A stretch of 64,000 bases of DNA from Geothrix sp. (GCF_030219325.1 NZ_CP126625.1:3336857-3400856); one strand, 5' to 3'. Positions 43,944-53,323 are shown, numbered from the stretch's first letter. Notes: a model not told the origin generated them from the letters alone. Made by a program: numbers and translations.

Positions 43944-44459
43944 ATGTCCGAGCCCACGCCCGCCCTGAAGCTGCCCATGCCCCTCCGCCGCCAGAAGGCC
44001 ATCAAGGCCGCCTGGAAGCCCCTGCTCGTCCAGTGGCTGGTGCCCGGGGGCGGCTACTGGCTGATCGGCGAGAAGGGCCGGGCCAAGGTCTTCTTCGGCG
44101 TGTGGGTGCTCTTCTGCGTGCTCGGCGCACTCCAGATGCAGTTCGGCGCCGTGGCCGGCGTGAAGGGTGGCATCTTCGTGCCCGTGCAGGGTTCCTGGCT
44201 GCCCACCCTGGGCGCCCTGGGCACCCTGGGCATCGGCCCCCTCTATGGCGCCTTTGCGGCGGCCTTCGGTGGAGCCGGCACGGAGCCCGTGCGGACCCTC
44301 ACCCAGGAGTACGGGGCCACCTACGTGATGGTGGCCGGCCTCCTGAACTGGCTCTGCTGCTTCGACCTCTGGGATCGCATCACGGGACGCTGGATCTTCC
44401 GCCTGCCCAAGGATGAGCAGATCCAGAAGGCCAAGGACCTCGCCGCCAAGGCCGAGTGA
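43944..44459 (+). CDS. DUF6677-like membrane protein
   Basis: A 171-residue protein with LVQWLVPGGGYWLIGEKGRAKVFF, a TM2-like pattern, and three to four hydrophobic segments. DUF6677 proteins are of unknown role. It overlaps the next gene by four bases. Confidence 0.75.
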   Translation: MSEPTPALKLPMPLRRQKAIKAAWKPLLVQWLVPGGGYWLIGEKGRAKVFFGVWVLFCVLGALQMQFGAVAGVKGGIFVPVQGSWLPTLGALGTLGIGPLYGAFAAAFGGAGTEPVRTLTQEYGATYVMVAGLLNWLCCFDLWDRITGRWIFRLPKDEQIQKAKDLAAKAE

Positions 44460-46549
44460 GCGTGGACACTCCGGGCGGGCCCCCGGCGGAAGGCTCGCTC
44501 CGCCTGCCCGCCCTGACGATCTTCCTGAGTGCCTTCCTGCTCTTCCAAGTGCAGCCGATGGTGGGGAAGCTCGTCCTGCCGTGGTTCGGGGGCAGCGCCG
44601 GCGTCTGGACCACCTGCCTGCTCTTCTTCCAGACCCTGCTGCTGCTGGGCTACCTGTATGCCCACGTGGTGACCCATCACCTCTCCCACCGGGGCCAGCT
44701 GCTGCTGCATGGCGGTCTGCTGGTGGCGGCCATGCTCACCTTGCCCCTGCGGTTGCATCCCTTCTTCCAGCCCTCTGGCGGCGCGGAGCCCCTGGGGCGT
44801 CTCCTGGGCCTGCTGACGCTGACCGTGGGCCTGCCCTACCTGCTGCTCTCCACCACCGGGCCCCTGGTGCAGGCCTGGGTGGCCCGCCGGGGCCAGGTCC
44901 CCTACCGCCTCTTCGCCCTGTCCAACCTGGCCTCCATGGTGGCTCTCTTCTCCTACCCGCTGCTCGTGGAGCCCTACCTTCCCCTGCGGGCCCAGTCCTG
45001 GGCCTGGTCGGCGGGATTCATCCTGTTCGGCACGCTGGTCCTCACCCTGGCACGCCGGGTGGCCCGCGAAGTCCCGGCCCTTCCGTACGATCCCAACCCC
45101 GCGGAGCGACCGGGGGCGGGGATGAAAGCGCTCTGGATCGCCTTCGCCGCGGTGCCCTCCGCCCTGCTGATGGCCGTCACCACCCACCTCAGCACCAACG
45201 TGGCCCCCATCCCCTTCCTGTGGGTACTGCCCCTGGGGCTCTACCTGCTGAGCTTCATCCTCTGCTTCGATGGGACCCGCTGGTACCGACGCGGCCTCTT
45301 CCTGGGCCTGACCCCGGTCCTGCTGCCCCTCATGGCGCTGTCGCTCCATCCGGACTTCCGCTGGCTGGACTACCGGTTCGAGGTCCTGAGCCGGGCCGCG
45401 CAGTGGCTGGGTTCCGTGCGCGGCCAGGTGGTCCTCTTCAGCACCGGCCTCTTCGTCGCGTGCATGATGGCCCACGGCGAGCTGGCCCGGCGGCGGCCCC
45501 ATCCCCGGTTCCTGACGGGGTTCTACCTCCGCCTGAGCCTCGGCGGGGCCCTGGGCGGGGTCTTCGTGGCGTGGGTGGCACCCCGGGTCTTCACCACCTA
45601 CCTGGAGCTGCCCCTGGGCCTGGCGGCCGCGCTCGCCGTGGCCGGCCTGTCCCTGGCCTGGGAGGTCGGTCCCCGGCACCGCTGGCAGCCGGTCCTCGCC
45701 GGAGCCTTCGGTCTGCTGGCCCTGGGGCTCGGCCTCCAGGCGCTCCACCTGGACCAAAGCGCCGAGCAGGTCCTGGTGGCCCGGGGCCGGAACTTCTACG
45801 GCACCCTGGCGGTCTACGATGATCCGGCCCAGTCCTGGCGCACCCTGGCCCACGGCACCATCACGCACGGCGGCCAGTTCCTCGATCCCCGGAAGGCCGG
45901 CCGACCCGCCACCTACTACAGCCTGGACTCCGGCGTGGGGCTGGCCATCGCCAGCCTGCCTGAGGCCCCCCGGAAGCTGGGCCTGGTGGGCCTGGGCGCC
46001 GGCAGCCTCGCGGCCTACGGCCGCCCCGGCGACCACTTCCGCTTCTACGAGATCAATCCGCTGGTGGAGCCCTTCGCCCGGCGGTACTTCACCTACCTGG
46101 GCCAGAGCCGGGCCCGCACGGAGGTTGTGCTGGGCGACGCCCGCCTGAGCCTGGAAGGCGAGGCGCCCCAGGGCTACGACCTGCTGGCCATCGACGCCTT
46201 CTCCAGCGATTCCATCCCGGTACACCTCCTGACCCGCGAGGCCTTCGCCCTGTACTTCCGGAACCTGAAGCCCGACGGGGTGCTGGCGGTGCATGTCTCG
46301 AACAAGTACCTCGCCCTCCAGCCCGTGGTGCGGGCGGCCGTGGATGCCTTCGGCAAGCACGCCCGGGTCGTGGACACCGAATCGGACGAGGAGGAGGGCA
46401 GCTACGGCTCCACCTGGGTGCTGATCACGCAGGACGGGTCCTTCTTCGACCGGCCCGCCTTCAAGGGCAACGAGGACGTGAGACGCCTGCCAGGGGCATC
46501 ACTGCTCTGGCGCGACGACTTCAGCAACCTGTTCCGGGCCCTGAAGTAG
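44456..46549 (+). CDS. fused membrane / spermidine synthase-like protein
   Basis: A 697-residue protein: first half about ten membrane segments (FLSAFLLFQVQPMVGKLVLPWFGG), second half a spermidine synthase-like fold (LGLVGLGAGSLAAYGRPG, LDAFSSDSIPVHLLTREAF-type block). 'Fused MFS/spermidine synthase' proteins are common but their product is not known. GTG start, overlapping the previous stop. Its stop is followed immediately by a MITE-like element. Confidence 0.85.
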   Translation: MSVDTPGGPPAEGSLRLPALTIFLSAFLLFQVQPMVGKLVLPWFGGSAGVWTTCLLFFQTLLLLGYLYAHVVTHHLSHRGQLLLHGGLLVAAMLTLPLRLHPFFQPSGGAEPLGRLLGLLTLTVGLPYLLLSTTGPLVQAWVARRGQVPYRLFALSNLASMVALFSYPLLVEPYLPLRAQSWAWSAGFILFGTLVLTLARRVAREVPALPYDPNPAERPGAGMKALWIAFAAVPSALLMAVTTHLSTNVAPIPFLWVLPLGLYLLSFILCFDGTRWYRRGLFLGLTPVLLPLMALSLHPDFRWLDYRFEVLSRAAQWLGSVRGQVVLFSTGLFVACMMAHGELARRRPHPRFLTGFYLRLSLGGALGGVFVAWVAPRVFTTYLELPLGLAAALAVAGLSLAWEVGPRHRWQPVLAGAFGLLALGLGLQALHLDQSAEQVLVARGRNFYGTLAVYDDPAQSWRTLAHGTITHGGQFLDPRKAGRPATYYSLDSGVGLAIASLPEAPRKLGLVGLGAGSLAAYGRPGDHFRFYEINPLVEPFARRYFTYLGQSRARTEVVLGDARLSLEGEAPQGYDLLAIDAFSSDSIPVHLLTREAFALYFRNLKPDGVLAVHVSNKYLALQPVVRAAVDAFGKHARVVDTESDEEEGSYGSTWVLITQDGSFFDRPAFKGNEDVRRLPGASLLWRDDFSNLFRALK

Positions 46550-46550
46550 C

Positions 46551-46824
46551 TAGGGTCTGTTTTCAAGGTGGGGTGTGGCCGCGCAAGGGGTGCCGCCCAA
46601 GCGAGGCAAGGAAAGCGACGAAGGCGATAGCGGCACTATCGGCAAGGAGCTTGACGCAGCATCGCGCCGGGCGCCGCCCCTTGCCCTCCGGGACGTCGCC
46701 CAGCCGCACCCCTGGCTGCGTTGGCGGCCTCGAACGATGTCCCGCATCGCCCTTCGGCCTCCGCCTTGCCATGAGCGCGGCTGTACGGCGTCGCGGCTCG
46801 CATCCACTTTGAAAACAGACCCTA
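46551..46824. mobile_element. MITE-like element with terminal inverted repeats
   Basis: A 274-base element bounded by 21-base inverted repeats with 20 matches: left begins TAGGGTCTGTTTTCAAG (46551), right ends with its complement at 46824. TA is at both outer edges, as in a TA target duplication. No transposase is inside. The element lies exactly between two gene ends and its right end forms the prfB stop codon. Confidence 0.75.
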
Positions 46825-47928
46825 ACCCTCCGCCTTGAGACTCTTGGCCAGCAGCTGGGTGCGGATGAACACATCGATGTCGCCGTCCAGCACCTTCTGG
46901 GTCTGGCTGGTCTCTGCGCCAGTGCGGTGGTCCTTCACCATCTGGTAGGGCTGGAGCACGTAGCTGCGGATCTGGCTGCCCCAGGCCACGTCGGCCTTGT
47001 CGCCGCTGGCGGCGGCCACCTTGTCCAGGAACTTCCGCTGTTCCAGTTCGTACAACCGGCCCTGCAGCACCTTGAGGGCCGTCGCCCGGTTCTTGATCTG
47101 GCTGCGCTCGTTCTGGCAGGACACCACGATGCCCGTGGGCAGGTGGGTGAAGCGCACGGCGGACTCGGTGCGGTTCACGTGCTGGCCGCCGGCGCCGCTG
47201 GCGCGGAACACGTCGATCTTCAGGTCCTTCTCGGGGATGTCCACGTTGATGGTGTCATCCAGCTCGGGGCTCACGTACACGGCCGCGAAGCTGGTGTGGC
47301 GGCGCTTGGCGGAATCGAAGGGGCTGATGCGCACCAGGCGGTGCACGCCGGCCTCGGCCCGGAGATACCCATAGGAGAAGGGGGCGTCCACGATGAAAGT
47401 GGCGCCCTTGATGCCGGCCTCCTCCCCATCCTGGTAGTCGATCATCTCCGTGGCCCAGCCCTTGGACTCGCAGAAGCGCAGGTACATGCGCAGCAGCATC
47501 GCCGCCCAGTCCTGGCTCTCGGTGCCGCCTGCGCCCGGGGCGATGGCCACGATGGCGTGGTTGTTGTCCAGCTCCCCGCTGAGCATCATCCGCAGCTCGG
47601 CATCCTCGACGGCCTTCCGGAGATCGGCCTCGACCCCCTCGGTCTCGGCGAGCATGCCCGAATCCTCCCGGGCCAACTCCAGACCGGTCTCCAGGTCCTC
47701 GATCCCGGTGGAGAGGCGCTTGGCGAGGGCGATGTCGTTGGTGATGGTGCCCCGCTTCTGGAGGAGGGGCTTGGCAGCATCGGGGTCGTCCCAGAAGCCG
47801 GGCGCCGCGGTCCGTTCCTCGATCTGTTCCAACTCCAGGGCCTTGCGTTCGGGGTCCAGGTGGGCGACCAACTGCTGGACGCGGGGTTCCAGCTCGTTCT
47901 TGGCCCGCACCAGGGTCTCGAAATCCAT
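46822..47928 (-). CDS. prfB: peptide chain release factor 2
   Basis: A 368-residue factor that reads UGA and UAA. GGQ is in ASGAGGQHVNRTESAV; domain 1 is intact. There is no programmed frameshift near codon 26, because the reading frame is continuous from the ATG at 47928. The last codons end GCG-GAG-GGT-TAG, where the stop lies in the inverted repeat of the adjacent element. Confidence 0.96.
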   Translation of the reverse strand: MDFETLVRAKNELEPRVQQLVAHLDPERKALELEQIEERTAAPGFWDDPDAAKPLLQKRGTITNDIALAKRLSTGIEDLETGLELAREDSGMLAETEGVEADLRKAVEDAELRMMLSGELDNNHAIVAIAPGAGGTESQDWAAMLLRMYLRFCESKGWATEMIDYQDGEEAGIKGATFIVDAPFSYGYLRAEAGVHRLVRISPFDSAKRRHTSFAAVYVSPELDDTINVDIPEKDLKIDVFRASGAGGQHVNRTESAVRFTHLPTGIVVSCQNERSQIKNRATALKVLQGRLYELEQRKFLDKVAAASGDKADVAWGSQIRSYVLQPYQMVKDHRTGAETSQTQKVLDGDIDVFIRTQLLAKSLKAEG

Positions 47929-48012
47929 CGTCCGCCTCTCCGGCCCCGGCTCCGGGGAACCTTTGAGTTTAAGGCAACCGGAGTTGTCCCGTCCCCACGC
48001 TATTCTGGTTGG

Positions 48013-48993
48013 ATGTCTGGATTCATCCCCGTGATCCCCGCCGACCTGGAGCCCACCGTCCGTGGGGTCCTGGCCGGCCATGGGGGCATCCCCCTGGCCT
48101 GGGCCCGGTGGGAGCACCCCGAGCCCAAGGGCCGGGTGGTGATCGCCCACGGCTATGGTGAGCACGGCGAACGGTACCGGCACACGGCCCACTGGCTGTC
48201 CGGCCTCGGCTGGTCCGTCTCCAGCATGGACTTCCGGGGCTTCGGGCGTTCCGGGGGCATCCGGGGGGACGCGGTGGGCATCCGGGCCTTCGTGGACGAC
48301 TTCGCCCTCTTCCTCCGGCAGGAGCGCCGCCACGACGCCGAGCGCATGGGCGCGACGGCCCGGGTGGTGGACGGCGTCCCGATGCCGCCCCTGCCCGTCT
48401 GTCCCCAGGTGGTCCTGGGGCACAGCTTCGGCGGACTCATCGCCCTGCTCACACTGCTCTGGCATGCAGACACACTGGACGGCCTGATCCTGTCCAGCCC
48501 CGCCGTGGCGGTGAAATCCAACTCGAGGCTGCTCGTGATCATGGCGCGCCTCCTGCGCTGGTTCATGCCCCACCGCCCCGTCCTGCTGCACGGCGACAAG
48601 AGCCGAGTCTGCTCCGACCCCGTCCTCGTCCAGCGCTACGAGGCCGACCCCCTCTGCCACCGCTGGGCCACGGCCGCCTTCGGCGCCGCCCTGGACGAGG
48701 GCCGGGCCGAGATCCTGCCCCTGGGCCACGAGCTGGATCGCCCCATGCTCCTGCTGGAATCCGGTACGGATACGGTGGTGGACCCGGACGCTTCCGAGGC
48801 GCTCTGGTCCGCCGTCCGGCCCGAACTCCTCGAACGGCACCGGCTGCCCGGCTTCTTCCACGAAGTCTTCCACGACCGGCTCCGGGCCCAGGCCCAGGCC
48901 CTGGCCGAACCCTGGCTCGAATCGTTGCACCGGGCCTGGAACCCATCGTCCCGTCCCGCCATGTCTGAAGTGCTGTCTCCGGAGTCCGCATGA
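48013..48993 (+). CDS. alpha/beta hydrolase (monoacylglycerol lipase-like)
   Basis: A 326-residue lysophospholipase/MGL-type hydrolase: VVIAHGYGEHGERYRHTAHWL, SMDFRGFGRSGG, and nucleophile elbow LGHSFGGL. A late His near GFFHEVFHD completes the triad. ATG at 48013. Overlaps bamD by ATGA, an unusual pairing. Confidence 0.87.
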   Translation: MSGFIPVIPADLEPTVRGVLAGHGGIPLAWARWEHPEPKGRVVIAHGYGEHGERYRHTAHWLSGLGWSVSSMDFRGFGRSGGIRGDAVGIRAFVDDFALFLRQERRHDAERMGATARVVDGVPMPPLPVCPQVVLGHSFGGLIALLTLLWHADTLDGLILSSPAVAVKSNSRLLVIMARLLRWFMPHRPVLLHGDKSRVCSDPVLVQRYEADPLCHRWATAAFGAALDEGRAEILPLGHELDRPMLLLESGTDTVVDPDASEALWSAVRPELLERHRLPGFFHEVFHDRLRAQAQALAEPWLESLHRAWNPSSRPAMSEVLSPESA

Positions 48994-49922
48994 AGCGCAT
49001 CCTCACCGCCCTCACCCTGGTGGCCGTCCTGGCCGGCCTGGGCCTGGGCTGCAAGAAGCCGAAAGCCGTCGTCGACAAGGGCGTCACGGCCACAGAGCTG
49101 CTGGCCACCGCCGACAAGCAGCTGAAGCAGGGCAAATTCAACGAGGCCCGCACGACCCTGCGCCACCTGGAGCAGTACCTGCCGGGCTCGGCCGAGTTCC
49201 CCAAGGCCAAGCTCATGCTGGGGGACAGCTTCTTCTTCCAACCCAGCCCCAGCTACCCCGAGGCCGAGGTCGAGTACGCCAGCTTCCTGAACTACTTCCC
49301 CCGGCACGAGCTGCGGGACTATGCCATGTACCACCAGGCCCTGTGCCACTTCTCCTCCATCGAGAGCGCCGAGCGCGATCAGACGGAGACCCGCAAGGCC
49401 CTGACCGGCTTCCAGCAGCTGATCGCAGAGTCCCCGGGCAGTCCCTATGCCGGCGAGACCCGGGCGAAGATCCTCCAGTGCTGGCGCCGCATCGCCGAGC
49501 ATGAGCTGATCGTCGGCGTGTTCTACGTGAACACCTATTTCTACCCCGGTGCCGAACGCCGCCTCAAGAACCTGCTGGAGACCTACCCCGACTACGTGGA
49601 CCGTGAACGGGCCTACTTCTACCTGGGCGAGGCCATGCGCCAGCGCCTCCTCGTAGAGACGGACGTTGTCCAGTTCAACAAGGACTATCTCGCCAAGCGC
49701 GAGAAGGCGGATTTCAAGGAATTCACCCGAGAGCAAGTTGAACAGTACAACAAGGATTTCGTGTCCTTCAGTGAAGTTCAGATCAAGGGCTATCGCGCTG
49801 AAGCCAAGAGCTACTACCAGAAACTGGTGGAAAGCTATCCCGGCACGGAATGGGCCCGTCGCGCGGCTGATCGGCTGATCACCATGGGCACCAGCGGGGT
49901 CAAGGAAGAGTTGGATAGTTGA
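48990..49922 (+). CDS. bamD: outer membrane assembly lipoprotein BamD
   Basis: A 310-residue TPR lipoprotein (lipobox GLGC, Cys 21) of the BAM complex that inserts outer-membrane proteins. TPR-like blocks: ADKQLKQGKFNEARTTLRHLEQYLPGS, YPEAEVEYASFLNYFPRHE. The stop codon lies at the start of a conserved two-hairpin element. Confidence 0.88.
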   Translation: MKRILTALTLVAVLAGLGLGCKKPKAVVDKGVTATELLATADKQLKQGKFNEARTTLRHLEQYLPGSAEFPKAKLMLGDSFFFQPSPSYPEAEVEYASFLNYFPRHELRDYAMYHQALCHFSSIESAERDQTETRKALTGFQQLIAESPGSPYAGETRAKILQCWRRIAEHELIVGVFYVNTYFYPGAERRLKNLLETYPDYVDRERAYFYLGEAMRQRLLVETDVVQFNKDYLAKREKADFKEFTREQVEQYNKDFVSFSEVQIKGYRAEAKSYYQKLVESYPGTEWARRAADRLITMGTSGVKEELDS

Positions 49923-50000
49923 TGCTGTCTGGGGGTTCCTCGCTGACGAGAACACCCCCGGGCCCCCGCTAAAGGGGCGGGCAAAGCCCGCCGCTTTAGC
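49918..50000 (+). ncRNA. two-hairpin structured element after bamD
   Basis: Starts at the bamD stop (GTTGATG), then hairpin 1 (GGGGGTT-CCTCG-CTGA-CGAG-AACACCCCC) and hairpin 2 (GCTAAAG / CTTTAGC with inner GCGGGC / GCCCGC). A related element lies after rpmA at 60170-60248 with different bases that still pair. No U-tract follows. It may act on mRNA ends. Confidence 0.6.
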
Positions 50001-50025
50001 TTTCACCCCAACCTGGAGGCGCCCC

Positions 50026-51018
50026 ATGGAACTGAGCAGCCTCGGCCTCGGCACCTACCTCGGCCCCTCCACGGAGACCGCCGACGCGGCCTACACCGAG
50101 GCCGCGGGAGCCTTCTTCGCCGCAGGAGGCACCGTCTTCGACACGGCCGCGAACTATCGCGGCGGCCGCTCGGAACGGGCCCTGGGCGCGGCTTTCCGGG
50201 GCATCCCCAGGGGCGATTTCTTCGTCTCGACCAAGGCCGGCTACATCCCCATGCCTGAGACCACCGATCCGGACGAGGGCCCCCGTGCCTGGTTCCATCG
50301 CGTGTTCGAAGCGCCCGGCATCCTCTCCCCTGACGACCTGGTCGACGGCTGCCACGCCATGACGCCCCGGTACCTGGCCCACCAGCTGGAGATCAGCCGG
50401 CAGGCCCTGGGCCTCGAAACGGTGGACCTGTTCCATCTCCACAACCCCGAGCAGCAGCTGGCCCACCTGGGCCCAGACGCCTTCTACGCCGCCGTCGAAA
50501 AGGCCTTCGAGGCCTGCGAGGGCTTCGTGCAGTCCGGGAAGATCCGCGCCTACGGCGTGGCCACCTGGAATGGATTCCGCCTTCCACCCGGCCAGGACGG
50601 ACACCTGAGCCTGGCCCGGCTGCTGGCCGCCGCCTCATCGGCCGGGGGCCTGGACCACCACTTCCGCTGGATCCAGCTGCCCCTCAACCTCGCCATGCCC
50701 GAGGCCTACCTCGCCCCGACCCAGATGCTCGACGGCAAGGCCATGACCGCCCTGGGTGCCGCGCGGGCCGCCGGTCTGTCCGTGCAGACCTCCGCCTCCA
50801 TCATGCAGGCGAGGATCCTCCGCCAGCTGCCGGATGGGTTCGCCGAGGCGCTCGGACTGCAGACGCCGGCCCAGGCCGCCCTGCAGTTCACCCGCTCCTG
50901 CCCGGGCGTGACCACCGCCCTCTGCGGCATGGGCCGCGCGGCCCACGTGACCGAGAACGTGGCGGTCATGGCCCTGCCGAAACTCGACCCCATCGCCCTG
51001 GAAAGCCTCTTCGGATGA
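50026..51018 (+). CDS. aldo/keto reductase, second copy
   Basis: A 330-residue AKR with LGLGTYLGPSTE, catalytic FDTAANYRGGRSE, Lys in FVSTKAGYI and His in DLFHLHNPE. CTGGAGG precedes the ATG. It overlaps the next, TenI-like gene by four bases. Substrate unknown. Confidence 0.87.
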   Translation: MELSSLGLGTYLGPSTETADAAYTEAAGAFFAAGGTVFDTAANYRGGRSERALGAAFRGIPRGDFFVSTKAGYIPMPETTDPDEGPRAWFHRVFEAPGILSPDDLVDGCHAMTPRYLAHQLEISRQALGLETVDLFHLHNPEQQLAHLGPDAFYAAVEKAFEACEGFVQSGKIRAYGVATWNGFRLPPGQDGHLSLARLLAAASSAGGLDHHFRWIQLPLNLAMPEAYLAPTQMLDGKAMTALGAARAAGLSVQTSASIMQARILRQLPDGFAEALGLQTPAQAALQFTRSCPGVTTALCGMGRAAHVTENVAVMALPKLDPIALESLFG

Positions 51019-51569
51019 TCCTCCTGGCCATCACGCAGGGCATCGGCTTCGATCCCCAGGCCTGGCGGGGTGTGCTCACCAGCGGCGTGGATGCCTTCCT
51101 GATCCGGGAGAAGGGGCTTTCCGCCCGCGCGCTCCTGGAGGCGGCCCGCTGGTGCCAGGACACCGCACCGGGAGTGGAACTCTGGATCGGCGGCCGCCTG
51201 GATGTGGCCCTGGCCGTCGGCTGCGGACTCCACGCGCCCGAGGCCCACCCGGAGGTCGGACCCGGCCTCGTGCCCCTTTCCCGCCCCCTCCACGGGGAGG
51301 AGCAGTGGGCAGGCCGCAGCGTCGTGGAGCAGCTGCTGGTCGCACCCATCTTCGCCACCCCCGGCAAGACCGCCCCCTGGGGGCCGCAGCGCCTGCACCG
51401 CTTTCTCGATGGCCTGCCCGGCTCGGGACCGCGGATCCTCGCCCTGGGTGGCGTGGACCCCCTGAATGCCCGCCCGCTCCAGCACCCCCGCCTGGCCGGT
51501 TTCGCCGCCATCCGTCCGTTCTGGAGTGGCGATCCTGCGGGGGCCGTGGCCCGGTTTCGGGGGCAGTAA
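51015..51569 (+). CDS. TenI/ThiE-like protein
   Basis: A 184-residue TIM-barrel protein with FLIREKGLSARALLEAARWC, GGRLDVALAVGCGLHAPE, VAPIFATPGKT and ILALGGVDPLNARPL, matching the TenI/thiamine-phosphate synthase group. The usual early active-site blocks are altered, so it may not make thiamine phosphate. No other thi gene is nearby. Confidence 0.75.
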   Translation: MILLAITQGIGFDPQAWRGVLTSGVDAFLIREKGLSARALLEAARWCQDTAPGVELWIGGRLDVALAVGCGLHAPEAHPEVGPGLVPLSRPLHGEEQWAGRSVVEQLLVAPIFATPGKTAPWGPQRLHRFLDGLPGSGPRILALGGVDPLNARPLQHPRLAGFAAIRPFWSGDPAGAVARFRGQ

Positions 51570-51584
51570 GGGTATCCTCTCCCC

Positions 51585-53009
51585 ATGTTCAGGGATCTGC
51601 GGGAGAGGGTCAGCGCGCCGCGCCGCATGGTGGCCTGGGTCCTGCTGGTTCTCCTGCTGGTGGCGGCGGCCTTCGTGCTGCCGCACATGACGCCGCACCC
51701 CGCCGTCCATCGGGCCGCCGACGTGATCCTCTGGTCCGCCCTGGCCTACGGGGCCGTCCGGCTCGTCTCGTTCCTGCTGCTCGACCCCCTGCTGAGCCAC
51801 CGCCAGACCGCCACCCCGGGCTTCGCCAGGGACCTCATCGTCGTGGCGCTGTACCTGGTGGCCGCGGGCGGCATGCTGCGCGAAGTCCTGCAGGTGAGCC
51901 TGGGCCAGCTGCTGGGCACCGGCGCCATCGCCGCGGCCGTGGTGGGCCTCAGCCTCCAGGAGGTGCTCGGCAACCTCTTCGCGGGGATCTCCCTGCACCT
52001 GGACCCGGCCTTCCGCGAAGGGGACTGGGTGGAGATCACCGGCAACCTGCGGGGCGGGCCGGGTCGCGAAACGCTCATCGGGCAGGTGGAGGCCATGACC
52101 TGGCGCACGGTGCAGCTCCGCACCGAGAACGGCGACATGGACATCCTGCCCAACCGAGTCATCGCCCAGGCCGTCGTGACCAACCTCTACGTGCCCTCCG
52201 GGCTCCATCGGCGCACGGCCAAGGTCATCGTCGAACCGAGACCCGACCTGCACGCGGCCATCGACCGGCTGACGCGGGCCCTGGCGGGCCTGCCCCACCA
52301 CCCGCCGCACTACCCCGAGGTGGTGGTCCACAGCACCGACATGGGCGGGGCGGTGTTGGAGATGCGCTTCTGGGCCCTGGGTTTCCGGCATGGCCGCCAG
52401 GCCACCTTCCAGGCCACGCGGCTGGCGGCCACGGTCCTCCCCCGGGAGGGATTCCGGCTGATGGGTCCGCATGGCCCCACCCCGCTGGTGGCCTTCCCGG
52501 AGCCCGTACCCGGAACCGCCCTGATGGGCGACATCGTCCGCGAGCTGGGCCTTCCCGAGCACTGGATCGAGGATCTCCGCCCCCACCTGCGGCGACGCCT
52601 GCTGGCCCCCGGGGAGGGCGTCATCCGCGCGGGCGACCCCGGCAATTCCCTCTTCGCCGTCCACCGCGGCACCCTCCAGGTGGTCCGCGCCGAGGAGCGC
52701 CAGGACCCCTACACGGGACTGTTCTGGAAACCCCTGGCGGATCTGGGTCCGGGCCAGTGGTTCGGCGAGGCCAGCCTGTTGACGGGCGCTCCCCGCAACG
52801 CCACGGTGGTGGCCGCCACGGAGGCCGAAGTCCTCGAGCTGCCCAAGGAGGCCTTCGAGGCCTCCCTGAAGCGCGAGCCGGAACTTCTGGATCGGCTGGT
52901 GGACCTGATGGAACGCCGGGAATCGCAGGCCGCGGAGGTGCCGCTGCCGAAGGAGGGCCGCCGGTCCCAGTGGGCCCGGCAGGTACGGGTCTGGTTCGGT
53001 CTGGGCTGA
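51585..53009 (+). CDS. MscS-type channel with cyclic-nucleotide-binding domain
   Basis: A 474-residue protein: three to four N-terminal membrane segments, the MscS core (AAAVVGLSLQEVLGNLFAGI, LDPAFREGDWVEI), then a C-terminal cNMP domain from about residue 320 (GEGVIRAGDPGNSLFAVHRGTLQV and WFGEASLLTGAPRNATVVA). It should be a ligand-gated ion channel that opens on cyclic nucleotide binding or tension. Confidence 0.9.
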   Translation: MFRDLRERVSAPRRMVAWVLLVLLLVAAAFVLPHMTPHPAVHRAADVILWSALAYGAVRLVSFLLLDPLLSHRQTATPGFARDLIVVALYLVAAGGMLREVLQVSLGQLLGTGAIAAAVVGLSLQEVLGNLFAGISLHLDPAFREGDWVEITGNLRGGPGRETLIGQVEAMTWRTVQLRTENGDMDILPNRVIAQAVVTNLYVPSGLHRRTAKVIVEPRPDLHAAIDRLTRALAGLPHHPPHYPEVVVHSTDMGGAVLEMRFWALGFRHGRQATFQATRLAATVLPREGFRLMGPHGPTPLVAFPEPVPGTALMGDIVRELGLPEHWIEDLRPHLRRRLLAPGEGVIRAGDPGNSLFAVHRGTLQVVRAEERQDPYTGLFWKPLADLGPGQWFGEASLLTGAPRNATVVAATEAEVLELPKEAFEASLKREPELLDRLVDLMERRESQAAEVPLPKEGRRSQWARQVRVWFGLG

Positions 53010-53060
53010 CCCGACCGGACTGTAGAACCCCCACTGTTATCCTGATGGAAGGGAGGGGCC

Positions 53061-53321
53061 ATGGACTTGCCAGACCATCTGCATCACCTGGTGAGCGAGC
53101 TGGGCGATTCCCTGGTGAAGGCTCTGTCCGAGGATGACCACTGTCGGGACCTCGCCTTCCAGATCCAGGCCAAGGGCTACGGCCTGATGCTGATCCTGGA
53201 GGCCTCCCCCATGAACATCGGCCCCCGGGAAGCCTCGGATTCCGAGGACCCGGAAGCACCTCAGCCCTTCTCAGAGGACGACCTGCACCTGATGAAGTCC
53301 TTCAAGATCCGGATGGACTGA
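53061..53321 (+). CDS. small acidic protein before rlmN
   Basis: An 86-residue acidic soluble protein: MDLPDHLHHLVSELGD and a C-terminal SEDDLHLMKSFKIRMD. No family recognised. GGAGGGG site before ATG. The rlmN GTG follows after 2 bases, so translation is coupled. Confidence 0.7.
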   Translation: MDLPDHLHHLVSELGDSLVKALSEDDHCRDLAFQIQAKGYGLMLILEASPMNIGPREASDSEDPEAPQPFSEDDLHLMKSFKIRMD

Positions 53322-53323
53322 GG

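Noticed and set aside
46573-46838. Short frames inside the MITE-like element
   Set aside because: They have no ribosome site or known pattern and lie between the inverted repeats; they do not look like a transposase remnant.
46822-47928. Programmed frameshift in prfB
   Set aside because: The RF2 frame is continuous through the region where E. coli has the in-frame UGA, so no frameshift is needed.
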